In this document: positions 24,721 through 35,491 of the stretch, piece after piece | Layout: every line of letters begins with the position of its first letter | Position numbering within the stretch: the first letter of the stretch is position 1 | Source of the DNA: Favolaschia claudopus | Lineage: Eukaryota; Basidiomycota; Agaricomycetes; Agaricales; Mycenaceae | Direction: 5' to 3' | Assembly (NCBI GenBank): GCA_037176885.1 | Contig: JAWWNJ010000247.1 | Coordinates: 1 to 64,000, forward strand | Length of the DNA stretch: 64,000 nucleotides | Notes under the pieces: generated by a model | Databases searched by the model: none | Told to the model about the DNA's origin: nothing | Seen by the model: only the letters and a program-made list of their open reading frames with translations | Translations under genes and position numbers: made by a program

Positions 24721-26905
24721 ATGTCGGCCAACGAACTAAAAGACCAAGGCAACAAAGCCTTTGCAGCAAAGGACTACGACAAGGCAATCAACTTGTTCAC
24801 ACAGGCTATCGCCCTCGACCCAACAAACCATGTCTTGTTCTCCAACCGAAGTGCTGCTCATGCTGGTCTGTGCTCGCTCGATATTCACTCTCGGAGATTA
24901 TGGGAGTCTCATGACTTGCAGGTAAAAGGCAATGGGCGGATGCCTTAACGGATGCGGAACAGGTGCGCTAGCCATCGATAGGTTTTTAAAGCAGTGATTT
25001 CATATTCGATTGCTCAGTGCGTCGTGGTAAATCCTTCGTGGTCGAAGGGGTATGCGCGTAAGGGTGCCGCACTGCACGGTTCGCGACGATATGATGAGGC
25101 CATCGCGGCGTATGAGGCGGGTCTCAAGCTGGAAGACAGCCCGGCACTACGAAAAGGACTGAAGGAGGTTCAGGATGCAAAAGGTGTGTCGGCCCGCGAC
25201 ATTTTGGCGACGATGCGCTCCTAATACTACATTTTCGCTAGCAATGGATGAGAAGGATGTCCCTGGGTTCGGGAAAATGTTTTCTGACCCCAATCTTTTC
25301 GGAAAGCTTGCGGCCAACCCACGGACACAAAAACATCTTGCTGACCCTGCCTTTGTTCAAAAGGCTCGTAATATCTCCGCGTCTTCTCTCCTTCGTACGC
25401 GTGTTAACTCTCCCTCCACAGCTGAACATGATTCAAAAGAATCCTGCATTGGCCGACTCGCATGTAATTTCCTTGCTCGAATTTCCCGCACAACTAACTG
25501 CAGAGCAGATTAATGCAGGACCCGCGAATGATCGATGTTCTCGGTGCACTCATGGGAATCGACATGCAAGGCTTCACCCGCCCCGAAGGGTCGGACGAAA
25601 TGCCCCCCGGTATGTCAACGTCCCCGCCGCCCGCAGCAGCCTCCCCTCCTCTTCCCACCCCCTCCTCGTCGAGAGCACCACCACCACCTGAACCAACACC
25701 TGCCCCGCCTGCTGAGGATGTCGAGATGGAGGTCGACGACGAAGAGGCGCAGGCGAAGAGGGCGGCCGAGGCTGCGAAGAAGGCTGGCAGTGAAGCGTAC
25801 AAGAAGCGCGAATTTGCAGAGGCCGCAACGCAGTACTCGAAAGCTTGGGATCTATGGCCCAAAGACATCACATTCTTGACGAATTTGGGAGGTTTGTCTA
25901 CTTTTCCTTCTGCACATCATATGCGTTCTGAGTTCTACAGCCGTGTATTTCGAGCAGGGTGAATACGACAAGGCTATCGAGACATGCGAGAAGGCAGTCG
26001 AGGAAGGCCGGGGTATCCGAGCAGACTACAAACTCATCGCCAAAGCCTACGGCCGCATCGGCAGCTCCTTCCAAAAGAAAGGCGACTTGGCCTCTGCCAT
26101 CAAATACTTCCAGAAATCCCTCACCGAGCACCGCACCCCGGACATCCTCAACAAACTGCGGGACGTCGAGCGCACGAAAGCAGACGCGGACAAGCAGGCG
26201 TACATCGACCCTGAGAAGAGTGCGATTGCGCGCGAGGAGGGCAACGTGCAGTTCAAGGCGGGCGATTTTGTTTCCGCTGTGAAGACGTATACGGAGAGTA
26301 TCAAGCGGGACCCCACCGACGCGCGTGGGTATAATAACCGTGCGGCCGCGTATATGAAGCTCGCTGCCCTTCCGGAGGCGTTGAAAGATGTCAATGAGGC
26401 CATCAAGACAGATCCGGCGTTCAGTAAGCTTGGTTTCCCGTGCCTATTCCTTGATGCATGAATATCTCATTCGTTGACAGCCAAGGCATATATACGCAAG
26501 TCAACTATACTTTTCTCGATGCGCGATTACACCAAGGCGATCGAGGCGGCGCAGGAGGCAAGAGACCACGATCCGGAGCACAAGCATACACGGGAGATCT
26601 CCGAGCAAGAGATGAAGTGCCAGCAGGCTCTATTCAGCCAGCGAGGCACAGAAACGCAGGAGCAGACGCTAGAGCGGGCGATGAGGGATCCAGAAGTCGC
26701 GGTATGTTCCATTTTAGAATTATCTTTTTTGTTGTTTTGACTCTGATTCATTCTCGCGTAGCAAATCATGAACGACCCTGTAATGCAGCAGATCTTGCAA
26801 CAGGCGCAGTCCAATCCCGGCGCGCTCCAAGACCACATGAAGAATCCAATTGTTCGTCAAAAGATTCAGAAGCTGGTCAACGCTGGTATTATCAGGACTG
26901 GCTAA
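24721..26905 (+). CDS. STI1: Hsp70/Hsp90-organising co-chaperone Sti1/HOP
   Basis: Adaptor that links Hsp70 and Hsp90 and passes clients between them in the cytosol. Nine exons (24721-24865, 24922-24962, 25018-25183, 25242-25363, 25422-25463, 25519-25891, 25941-26423, 26481-26701, 26762-26905) give an intact 578-residue protein, the normal length. Order: TPR1 ([19 protein letters not shown]), first DP domain ([16 protein letters not shown]), an acidic Pro-rich linker, TPR2A ([20 protein letters not shown]), TPR2B ([19 protein letters not shown]) and the C-terminal DP2 domain ([17 protein letters not shown]). The intron at 25364-25421 begins GC rather than GT: only that junction restores [14 protein letters not shown]. 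The upstream site at 24651 suggests stress control. Confidence 0.95.
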
Positions 26906-27055
26906 GTGTTCGGCGGACATTTGCACGGTGTCATTGTATCCTTGTTTGGTTTGTGTTACTACTACTCATATACAATCTAACGGTTCGATTCTTGCATTCA
27001 TCTCCGTCTCTTCTGAGTACATATGCTCAGTATCGAGTGTCATAGCTACCTAGCT

Positions 27056-28991
27056 TCACCATCGCCACTCAATGTTGCCAGACGTCTTCCCTCTCACACC
27101 TTTATATGGCTTGTACGTCTCGCCCGTGACCTTCAGTTGGTCGATTTTCAGTGATGAAAATGTATACGACGGGACGGTGAAGCGGACTTGAAGCGCGTGA
27201 GCTGGTCTGGGCCCGGAGCTTCTGCGGTGAACGGCGAATAGTCGTCAGACAAACTTCCGTGCGATTATAAAACGAAGACTAACGAGGAGGTAAACGAGCC
27301 CCGTAACAGCCACACACTAGAGGGTGGTACCACCGGTAATTCCCATCGAACAACCTTGCAGTACGCAGCAGAAGTCAGTCATCTAAAATGAAAAGCAATA
27401 ACTGATCGAGTCGGGACCGACTGACCATCTTTTTAGCATCAAAAGTCCAAGACCCCGTCGCGGAGCCGCCTGTCGACGCCGTGTCGTGCGCTCTCCGCCC
27501 GAGATTCCCACCGCCGTCGCCTCGACTGGCAACACATTTGACGCCGCCTGCGCTTTCGCCAAGATACATCTCGGCTACCAGCGCCTCCATTGTTTGCGAG
27601 GGCATCCGCGACGTCAGCTTGAATTCAAAGGTGCCTGTTTCAATTCGGGGTGTCAAGAACGCGGGGCTCCATAGTGAAGTAAGAGGACGGTTGATGCATA
27701 CCACCGGAGTCTGTAAGCTCAACAGTAGGCTTCAGAAGGAAGGGCATCGGGATGTTCTCTTTGGCCGCGAGGGCGGCAGATGGCGGGCCAGTGGAGGTGA
27801 ATCGTGCGGAGGTGGCGGTTGCGGTGGGTGTGTATCGGTATTCTGCTAGAGTAAAATGACCGTCCGGGGGTACGAACGACATGGAACTGTCGCGCTTCCA
27901 GCGTTGCAATCTTTAGTGCGTCATCAAAAATAGCTCTCTCGAAGAATGTAGACTCTGTCCATACCGAATACACGGATGAAAAGCACAGTCTGTGATCACA
28001 TGAGGATTTGTGAAAGTCAACAGACAGTCCGGGGTCCCTGTTGCGATTATAAAGTTCAGTGTTCGGCCACTGCATGATAGATGATGGACGGAGATACCTG
28101 AAAGTTTTGCGTTGGTCTCAATCTTACCCCAGACGCTACAGCTGAGCGTCGTTCCGTGTCTACAAATAAAGAGTGAGTTGGAGTTGAAGTGGATACATCG
28201 GAAGACCGCTGTCTGACTTGTTAACGATAGCAGTCAGGTCCTCGACCATGTCGAAATATATTTCGTTGCTGTTATATCTCAAGCCAGCCTTCCTCCATGG
28301 AATTGGGGATGAAAACGGTCCTCCACCGGAGCCCGAGTTCAGATTGATAGTAGAATTTAGATTCGCGCCTGCAACGCTGAGAAGCTTCGATAGCAGGGAT
28401 GGAGGAAGGACGATGTCTCGGAGAGCATTGGGAGAAGTTGTAAGCGGATGACCTCCGGCATTGAGAGTCTCTTCGAGTAGCTGTATAGAGAACTCAGGTT
28501 GTATTTTAAACTCATACGCCAGCGCACTGACCTGATAAACAACATCAAAATTGTCCTTGAGCGTGGCAGCCGACAATGCACCAAAATATTCTCGGAGGAT
28601 GTCAATAAACGTCTGCAAAAATGCGAACGCAAAAAGCGGATCCACTTCGCTTGATCAGCGGCAGTTTGAGATGACGGATAGAGAGGCACTACCATCTCCG
28701 CTCACAGGACATAGAATTCGCATGTCTGCACATTCAACATGACAGCAGGCACTAGGAGAGTCCGCGACATTGTACGGCGGCACGTATATTACAGGATCTA
28801 TGTCTCCCGACCGATGAGATTTGGGAAGAGCGTTGTTGAAAGCATCAACGTGAAGCATAGGATACGCTGCAGATGTCGACCGAAAGCCTGACTGGATAAT
28901 TGGCCGTCTTGAGGCTGTCAATTGATTGCGTCTTGAAGAGAAAGAGTACAAACCCAGTAGTATCGAGGATGATTAGACCATCGATGGCCAT
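27056..28991 (-). CDS. APM3: AP-3 adaptor complex medium (mu) subunit
   Basis: Cargo-binding subunit of the AP-3 coat that sorts proteins from Golgi/endosomes to the vacuole. Ten exons (28954-28991, 28693-28907, 28532-28644, 28197-28480, 28098-28159, 27965-28037, 27702-27910, 27426-27634, 27284-27354, 27056-27221) give an intact 479-residue protein. The N-terminal longin-like part starts MAIDGLIILDTTG and includes DPLFAFAFLQTFIDIL. A linker ends at IPWRKAGLRYNSNEIYFD. The mu homology domain contains LSFVPPDGHF-type strand SMSFVPPDGHFTLAEYRY and ends TGETYKPYKGVRGKTSGNIE. The motif TYKPYKGVR at the C terminus matches the mu3 family. Convergent with STI1 (150 bases between stops) and divergent from the next gene (276 bases between starts). 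Confidence 0.93.
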
Positions 28992-29267
28992 CGTCGCGAA
29001 GCAAGTTCAAGTTGAAGACAAGCGATCCCGACGCGTGAGGTAACCTCCGATCCTTCGCCGCGGCCGGGGGCTAATGCGCATCAACTCCGTCTCTCGCTGC
29101 GCTCACCCGCCATTTGCAGTTGGTTACAAGTAGGAAGGAAGCAGAATACGTCTATCACGGCCTCACTCCGATCAGTAGCAGGCTCGAGCTCGCGCCGAAT
29201 CGTATAAAGCGTATTCGTAAAATTCACTGTTTTAAATTCTCTTTCCCAGTCCTTGAATCAGCTACAA

Positions 29268-30942
29268 ATGTCGCCTCCTCAGTTCTACGATCCCGATTCT
29301 CCCAATGAGCAACCCGTAGCTCTCCCTTCCGCGCCTCTGACTTCTCTGGCTGAAGGGGTACACCTGCAACCGCCTCTGTCTCGTCGGGGTACAGGTCCTG
29401 GCCTGATCGCGTTTCTCCCCTCTACCAATACCTCGAATCTGTCTTTGAAATCTGGGGAAGATAAACCACTTGACCCAGAGCCTGTGCAGGTTCGCACTCG
29501 CTTGCTCGATCTTCGTTTAAAGCAAACGAATGCCAATAGAAATGGGCGGAAGAGGGTTTTGCGGTGGTCGGGGTAGGTTCAACCGATACTGACGCCGAAG
29601 GACCGTCTTGAATTGCCTCAGATCATGACCGGACATGGTTCTGTCCAACATAATCTCAAGCTCGCTGTGGAAGGACTGCTCAATCTCCCCGCACTGGACA
29701 CCCACGATAAGTTTGCTGTTGTCGGTAAAACAACTTCAAGCCTGTGGACTCTACTCTGAAGCCATCTCGTAGTCTACGATCAAACCGCCCTCTCCGATGT
29801 CCTCTCCGCGATATCTCAGGACTCTCGCCTCGTTTGTCTGGTCGTTTACGGTCATTCGTTGTCTACTTCTCCTCCAGTGCCCACTCTGGTTTGCGTTCCT
29901 TCGTCTGTTGACGTGCCTGCCGCTACCAACCTCACTGTCTGCAAACTTGAATGCCCTTCTTCGTCGTTTGTCCTTCCTCAAGCGAACGACTATCATCCCG
30001 CTGCTGCGTCCATCTCTCACAGTCGAGCGTGCGCGCATATAAAGAAATACCTAAACGGACCACGTGAGCTACAGCATTGTGAACACACCCTCGTCTTCTC
30101 ATATGGACACGCAAGATTTTGACTTAGAAGCCATCTGGGAAGAACACACGTATTTCGAATTTGTAGTCAGAAGCGTCGCCAAAACCATGGGCACGATGGT
30201 GGTAAGAGTGACCAACTCAACTCATGCGTCCATTGGCTAAATGAGCTTTGAACAGGCCGAGCCATACGTTAACCATATTCCAACTGTAGGTCCCAGCTTA
30301 CCCTGCATCACATATCGTTTGACCAGGTCCTCCAGTTGGCCGGTGGTGTCGGACGCAAACAACTGACAGCCTTTTATCGGTTCGTGCCTCCAACTCACTC
30401 GAAATACGTTCAAACATGGACTTTTCCCAAATGAATAGCGACCACTTTATCTTCAACAACCCAGCAGACGCTCGCATGGAGACTATTTCGCGCACCATCG
30501 GTCCGGACAGGATCATCGGTATGCTTATCGTTTTTGTCAACAATTCCCCAGCCCAACTCGTTACCTCAGATGAATTCATCATGCACACTACCCACGACAA
30601 GCAAATCGATTGGTTTCTGCCGGGCATCTCCCCGACCGGCAAGAAAATCACCCTCCCTATGCTAGGCGTGATCAACATCCGAGGCGACAGGCTGTATCAC
30701 GGTAAGGCGAGCTCTTGTGCAACTGTTGGTACAAAGTTCATTTGCGAGTAGAACACCTCTGGTGGGACCAAGCTTCGGCTTTGAAGCAAGTTGGTCTTAT
30801 GCCGGAACACGTCTCGCTCGACGGGAAGACTCTACGGTTGCCGATTTCCGGTGTCGAGGCGGCGACACTTTTGCGGGACGAAACGGCCCATCCTCCAAAC
30901 GAGATGATGGGACCCGATTATGGTTTCGTCAAGGATGTATAA
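29268..30942 (+). CDS. fusion of a degenerate dienelactone-hydrolase-like domain and a SnoaL/NTF2-like domain
   Basis: Nine exons (29268-29489, 29540-29572, 29622-29724, 29773-30063, 30116-30201, 30256-30285, 30336-30379, 30439-30701, 30752-30942) give an intact 420-residue protein. Residues 1 to about 210 look like the alpha/beta core of dienelactone hydrolases (GLIAFLPS, KWAEEGFAVVG, FAVVVYDQTALSDVLS), but no nucleophile elbow or Cys-Asp-His triad is evident. From about 215 the SnoaL-like domain begins: AIWEEHTYFEFVVRSVAKTM, HIPTLAGGVGRKQLTAFYRDHF, DKQIDWFLPG and LYHEHLWWDQ. Both halves are joined by ordinary introns. Enzymatic role unknown; the C-terminal domain could bind or isomerise a small molecule. 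The start MSPPQFYDPDSP is the first ATG after the promoter. Confidence 0.78.
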
Positions 30943-31029
30943 CGCTAGATACTTGCGTTGCGCTGTATCTATGTTGTATACGTATCATGTCAGTCGCGTC
31001 GAGTAGGTCGGGCGCAAAGGAACCTACGG

Positions 31030-32621
31030 CTATGATAATGAAATGCTATGGAACAAGTCTGTAAACATGGGGTCCAGCGCACAGAACCGCGGATACTCGT
31101 CCTGAAGATCAATGAGAAGAATCAAAGATTCGCAGAAGCAAACCAAACCTGCAGCACAGACGGGCATGCAATTGCTAGCGCATGAGATACTTCTTTGAGC
31201 TCCTGCTTCAAACCATCGGGGGCTGTCACCTATGAGTCAGCGCGAAATGCCGCCACATAACTACTTACGCGTCTCCGATGAATCCATGATACCCACCCAA
31301 CAACGGGCAACACCGTTGAGTATAGTCCCCTTCCAATGCAAAATTCTCTCCGGGCAAGCCTCCATGAGAGCGCACAGGGCACGAAGAGACAATATTTGCA
31401 ACTCGACAGACTTCTTTTCGTACTCTAATGGTGCCAGAGGGTGCACAAGTTGGGCAACAAGCACCTAAACTATGTGAGATAGGCGAGTATGAACAGAGAC
31501 CTCCTTCAATACCTTCATATATCGAGCGCAACCGACACCCAAGGCACTCAAAAGCGGAGGAAGCGCGTCGATCGACGCCAGAAGAGCCGGAAGCCTATCA
31601 CTCGAGTACGGCCAGATGGTCCCAATGATGCCGTCGCCAAGAAGGGCACAGAGCTGGTCGAAACGGTCGGCCGACCCAGTCAAGGTCGTTAGTTGAACCA
31701 ACGCCAACGACGCGGAGATCGCTGCGCGTATAAGTTGCGGCGTTTCGGGGCTTTGAAGTTGAGCGAGAGAGCGGGGTGAGCGACTGTTGAAGGTAGGTTT
31801 AGTTAGAACATTCATAGCGATAGAGTAGCGAACGAAGTATGTACTTACACCCATCAGCAGAGAATCGACCCCGGTGCGCTTCAGCACGGAACTGGGAACG
31901 CGTTCCAACATGGCAGACATGATTTTCACGCCCATGAGTTTATACCGAGCCTCATAGTCGTCCAGCAAAGCCATAAGAGGAGGGATTACGAGGTGCCAAT
32001 TTGCTTCATACGCATCGCTCTCCTCCAAGTCAGCCAGGAGCAGTAACGGGCAGATTGAGTTGTTTTCACCGGAATATGGCTAACACCCCATAGAACGATG
32101 TTGGACGCGCCGGGATGGTCTTTCCATGTCTGACTCTCGTAGAAATCCTGCGACGCCATTGGGCCGCCGGCGGGACGCGCTAGTTTTCGCCCAGTTTGCA
32201 GGTTGATGGAGGGATGAGGGTTGGAGCGGAACAGTGTTTTCACGTTGTTCTGCAGGATTTGAACGACAAGGGGTAGTGGTGGCTCGGAGAATTGGCTGAG
32301 GATCTCTGGCGCGATTTCAGACAAGTGGAAGACATAAAACCGCAGTGTAGATGTACCGTGCGCGACCTGCAGAGAATCCGCGCTCACCCAAGCTTCCCCG
32401 TCATCGTCAAAGGGTGCGGTAGCAGCAATAACATCGGCCTGTTTTTTCAGCGATAGACTGTCGCGTTCTTGTTGAACGCGTGTATGGAGTTCTCTGAGTC
32501 TTTGCAGCGCGTCTTCCTTCCATTGATCAAGGCGCGTTATCACGTCGCTGTCGTCAATACCGCGATACCGATTGAAGTCTGCTGGAACGCGTAGCGAAGT
32601 AATAACGGAATCAAGAGACAT
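31030..32621 (-). CDS. TTI2: TELO2-interacting protein 2 (TTT complex), frame-broken
   Basis: Subunit of the Tel2-Tti1-Tti2 co-chaperone complex that stabilises PIKK kinases. Exon 1 (32070-32621) starts MSLDSVITSLRVPADFNRY and ends NIVLWGVSHIP. The next exon (from 32022) carries ANWHLVIPPLMALLDDYEAR, YKLMGVKIMSAMLERVPSSV and LKRTGVDSLLMG. Then come SPETPQLIRAAIS, CALLGDGIIGTIWPYSS and LPPLLSALGVGCARYMK, then VLVAQLVHPLAPLEYEKKS, and finally KQELKEVSHALAIACPSVLQ and DEYPRFCALDPMFTDLF. Two junctions only work if one C is removed from a C run (about 31783 and 31225). Otherwise the protein is conserved and complete. Because this gene is normally essential and single copy, I read the breaks as likely sequence errors. 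Individual 3' exon limits are provisional. Confidence 0.8.
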
Positions 32622-33028
32622 GTTCCTCCAGCAAGGTTTGGTGGTGATCGACAGAGAGGTAACTTTTTATTCCGTAATCGACTTCGACTTTCTTCACCAC
32701 CACCAGCATAAACTTCGTCCTGCCTCTCTTCGCCGATATGAGCTTGCGCTTGCCATCTTTCCGATGCTCGATCTCCTCAGCCGATCGTGCTTTCGTCGCA
32801 GAAAATAGAGCGCAAATATTGGTACTGGAGGAATCCTACCCAGCTCAGAAACTGGCTAGGAGCGATTCAATTCATGAAGGCACTCCCGACCTTGCCCTAC
32901 AAAATTACCTTGGAGATTTTCCTCAAGTATCTTGTGTTATGTTCATACGACAAGCAGCTCACAAAGAAGAAAACCTCAAATTCACTTCATACAAAATCCA
33001 TGTACATATGCACCGACTTCATGAAGGC
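32622..33028. other. spacer between the small secreted protein and TTI2
   Basis: About 400 bases that must hold the TTI2 promoter and the 3' UTR of the secreted-protein gene. Plus-strand frames of 60-134 codons (for example from 32738) have no domain and run antisense into the secreted-protein exon, so they were not called. Confidence 0.4.
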
Positions 33029-33539
33029 TTAGATCTTGATCGCACCAGCCGGTCCCTGCTGGCCGATTTTCTTCGCAGCAGAGCTGAAGCACCGGAAGGT
33101 AGCGCTCCCGCCATTACCGAAGCTACAGAAAAGAGAATATAGAGCTCAGCAACGGGACCTAAAAACGCAAGAACCAAACCACTCACTCAACCGAACAAAA
33201 CGGGAACTGCTTCTGCTGCGCCTTACTAACCGCCTTCGTCAACACCTTCGTCGCCTGCTTCTGCCGCGCAGCAGAAACCGGCCCAGAGGGATCCGTGAAC
33301 GTGACTTTGAGCGGGGACGAGCCACCAAAGAGGTCGCTGAGGAAGCTGCGCGCGGCGATTTCGGCTTCGGAATCGAGGATCCCGCGCGCGACGAGATGCT
33401 CGATGGCCATGGCGTCGAGATCGCGCATCTCGAGTGTGGGGGCGAGGTCGCGGAGCTCGAGGTCGGAGCCGTCGCGGCGGACGGGGACGGCGACGGCGAG
33501 TGCGGCGGCGGCGAGGGTGAAGATGATGGAGAATTTCAT
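33029..33539 (-). CDS. small secreted protein
   Basis: Two exons (33187-33539 and 33029-33122) joined by a consensus gtgagt...ctgtag intron give 148 residues. The N terminus is a clear signal peptide (MKFSIIFTLAAAALAVAVP) followed directly by RR, a possible Kex2 site. The mature part is Asp/Leu/Arg-rich, then Ala/Lys-rich (SAARQKQATKVLTKAVSKA), then a Gly-rich end (CSVDFGNGGSATFRCF, ending GQQGPAGAIKI). Only two cysteines are in the mature part, so at most one disulphide. Without the second exon the frame would end four residues after the splice site. No named family; an apoplastic or cell-surface protein is the natural guess. A TATA-like box lies at 33774-33781. Confidence 0.75.
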
Positions 33540-33773
33540 GATGGATGAAAGAATAAAGGGTGAGGTCTGTAGGGCAATTTAATTATGAGAAGGACAAAAC
33601 AAGATGAAGAGGAAGAGAGGCGCACGGTAAAAGAAATCGAAAATGAAGCGTTCAAGGGAAAAAAAAACAAAGGATACCGCAAAAGCGCGAATAGAAAGAA
33701 AGAAAGGCAAGTGCGGTGAGATGAGATGAAGGTGTTCAACACGGTCTGGAGAGACCACTGCCGTCCCGAGTCG

Positions 33774-33781
33774 CTTTTATA
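33774..33781 (-). promoter_or_regulatory. TATA-like box of the small secreted protein gene
   Basis: On the minus strand the sequence reads tataaaag, immediately preceded by ccaa, about 235 bases upstream of the start codon. The intervening leader is A/G-rich on the plus strand, that is C/T-rich in the transcript, typical of strongly expressed fungal genes. Confidence 0.45.
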
Positions 33782-34745
33782 TTGGCGGCGTTGCATTACA
33801 TATGAAAGTGCCTGATTGATTCAAATCTTCGGGATCCAAACCACCGAGCAGGATTTTGTTTTCCGTTTTTCCGTTAATTGAAAACGACGCGGACGGAAGA
33901 CGCACACAGGCTCGTTATCCTGCCCATACCATAGTTTTCCCTTTCTGCTGAAGATGGTCGTTCAAAATCACGCATAGAGCAGGAAGGAGGGGAATTTCAG
34001 TTGGGTGACAGATCTGCATTGAAATTGAAAGATCAACGAGTTTCGATCTGAGTTTCGGATACGCTAGTCACGGACTTGTTAAGGGGTCCCGTGGAGAAGC
34101 GACAAGATCACTGGCGGAGTCTGAAACCCACTCCATTTGGAAACCCTTCCAAATTGGGAAACTCTGCTAAATCAGGCAACTGCTCCTACTTTCGATACTT
34201 CTGAGCATCTTTGTAACCCTCTGAGCCTCAAAAATGTGTTCGAGGTACTTTATGCGTGCTATGACCCGGCTGCTTTAGTTTTTAGCAGCGGTTTAAGGTC
34301 AAATTTTCCTTCATTGGGTGAAAACCCGCTTATACTCGATTCATAAACTGTCGGCGAGATATTATGCGGATATACTCTGGAGATCAACTTCTACCCTCAT
34401 TGAGCCCTCATACACCTTAGTTTTAGCGGCGAACTTGACCACCGCGCTCAATACGAATGCGCAAAGCTTTCGGTGTGTGATAGCCGTCCTAGCGACTTTC
34501 CTAGAATGGAAGCCGTGATCAAGCCGAGCCATCAATTGACGCTTCTCAGCCGACCCCCCTCATACGTCCAAGACTTTATATACGTTTGAACGACTATCTT
34601 CAAAAAAGTTTATAAAGTCTTGTTTACGAGACTAGCAACGAGCGTGTTGTTGTTTAGAATTTGATGCCCCTATTTCGAAAGATTCAGAGGAAGAGGCTGA
34701 AGCGCTGAAGCCTGGTACTTGGAAAAGCCAGTCGTCGAGAACAAG
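33782..34745. other. AT-rich intergenic stretch without a gene
   Basis: No frame above 70 codons with recognisable content. Just left of the MITE a plus-strand frame (about 34660-34745) reads an acidic run EEEAEALKPGTWKSQ, which would continue past the MITE if it were absent. This may be the remnant of an older coding segment. Nothing else is seen. Confidence 0.4.
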
Positions 34746-35089
34746 AGGCCCCGGGAAGCTCCTGCAAAGGATGGTCCCGAAAAGTGGCTTTTTCAGGGCC
34801 AAAATTTGCGAAACCCTTGTCCGAAAAGTGGCTTTTTGAGGCTCAAAATCCGCGAGCCCTGTCCGTAAAGTGGCTTTTTCAGGCCAAATTTGAAGGAAAA
34901 TTGACCAAAATCACGACATCTTCTGATTGCATCATCGGCGCCGACGGCCGGTGAATTTTCACGTGATAGGGCCTGTCCGAAAAGTGGCTTTTTGGGCCAA
35001 AATTCGCCAAAACGAGTGGCTTTTTGAGGCCAAAATCGCGGAATTTTCGGGACCATCCTTTGCAGGAGCTTCCCGGGGCCTAGAACAAG
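34738..35089. mobile_element. hAT-type MITE with 38-bp perfect terminal inverted repeats and 8-bp target duplication
   Basis: The element spans 34746-35081 (336 bp). Left end 34746-34783 and right end 35044-35081 are perfect reverse complements over 38 bases, starting aggccccgggaagctcctgc. Both ends are flanked by the same 8 bases, agaacaag (34738-34745 and 35082-35089), the target-site length of the hAT superfamily. It encodes nothing. The interior has five copies of a unit close to aaagtggcttttt (starting near 34781, 34825, 34867, 34981 and 35014), usually followed by nAGGCCAAAAT. The perfect ends and duplication suggest recent movement. Confidence 0.9.
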
Positions 35090-35491
35090 AGAGTCGACAC
35101 GGACAGTTCCAGTTTTGCGCATCGCATCTGGGTTGAGCGCTGAGTACTGAGTACTGATTATTGGGACCTCAAAGCACCGTGATTGGGCGACGGATGCATG
35201 TTGATTCAGAGTTGTTTAAGATACGGGTGATTGTAGTAACCACGGCTCACAAAGAGGCTTAGACGAGGATAGTATTACGATTATTCAAGTAATATTCACG
35301 CAATTATTTGAACAGCCTCAGAGGCGTTCTTCATAGCACGTTCATGTGCAATACGACAAGGCTGTCGGTGCTGTCGTTGCACCGTGCACTTGAGGTGCCA
35401 ACCTCTTTTTTGATGCTCGTATGGGACCGTATCTCGACCGAATAAATATGCGCATTCAACCACAGCCATCCCAATGATTGTATGATATACA

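Noticed and set aside
32738..33142. 134-codon plus-strand ORF
   Set aside because: Antisense to the second exon of the small secreted protein and to the TTI2 promoter; no domain or homologous block recognised.
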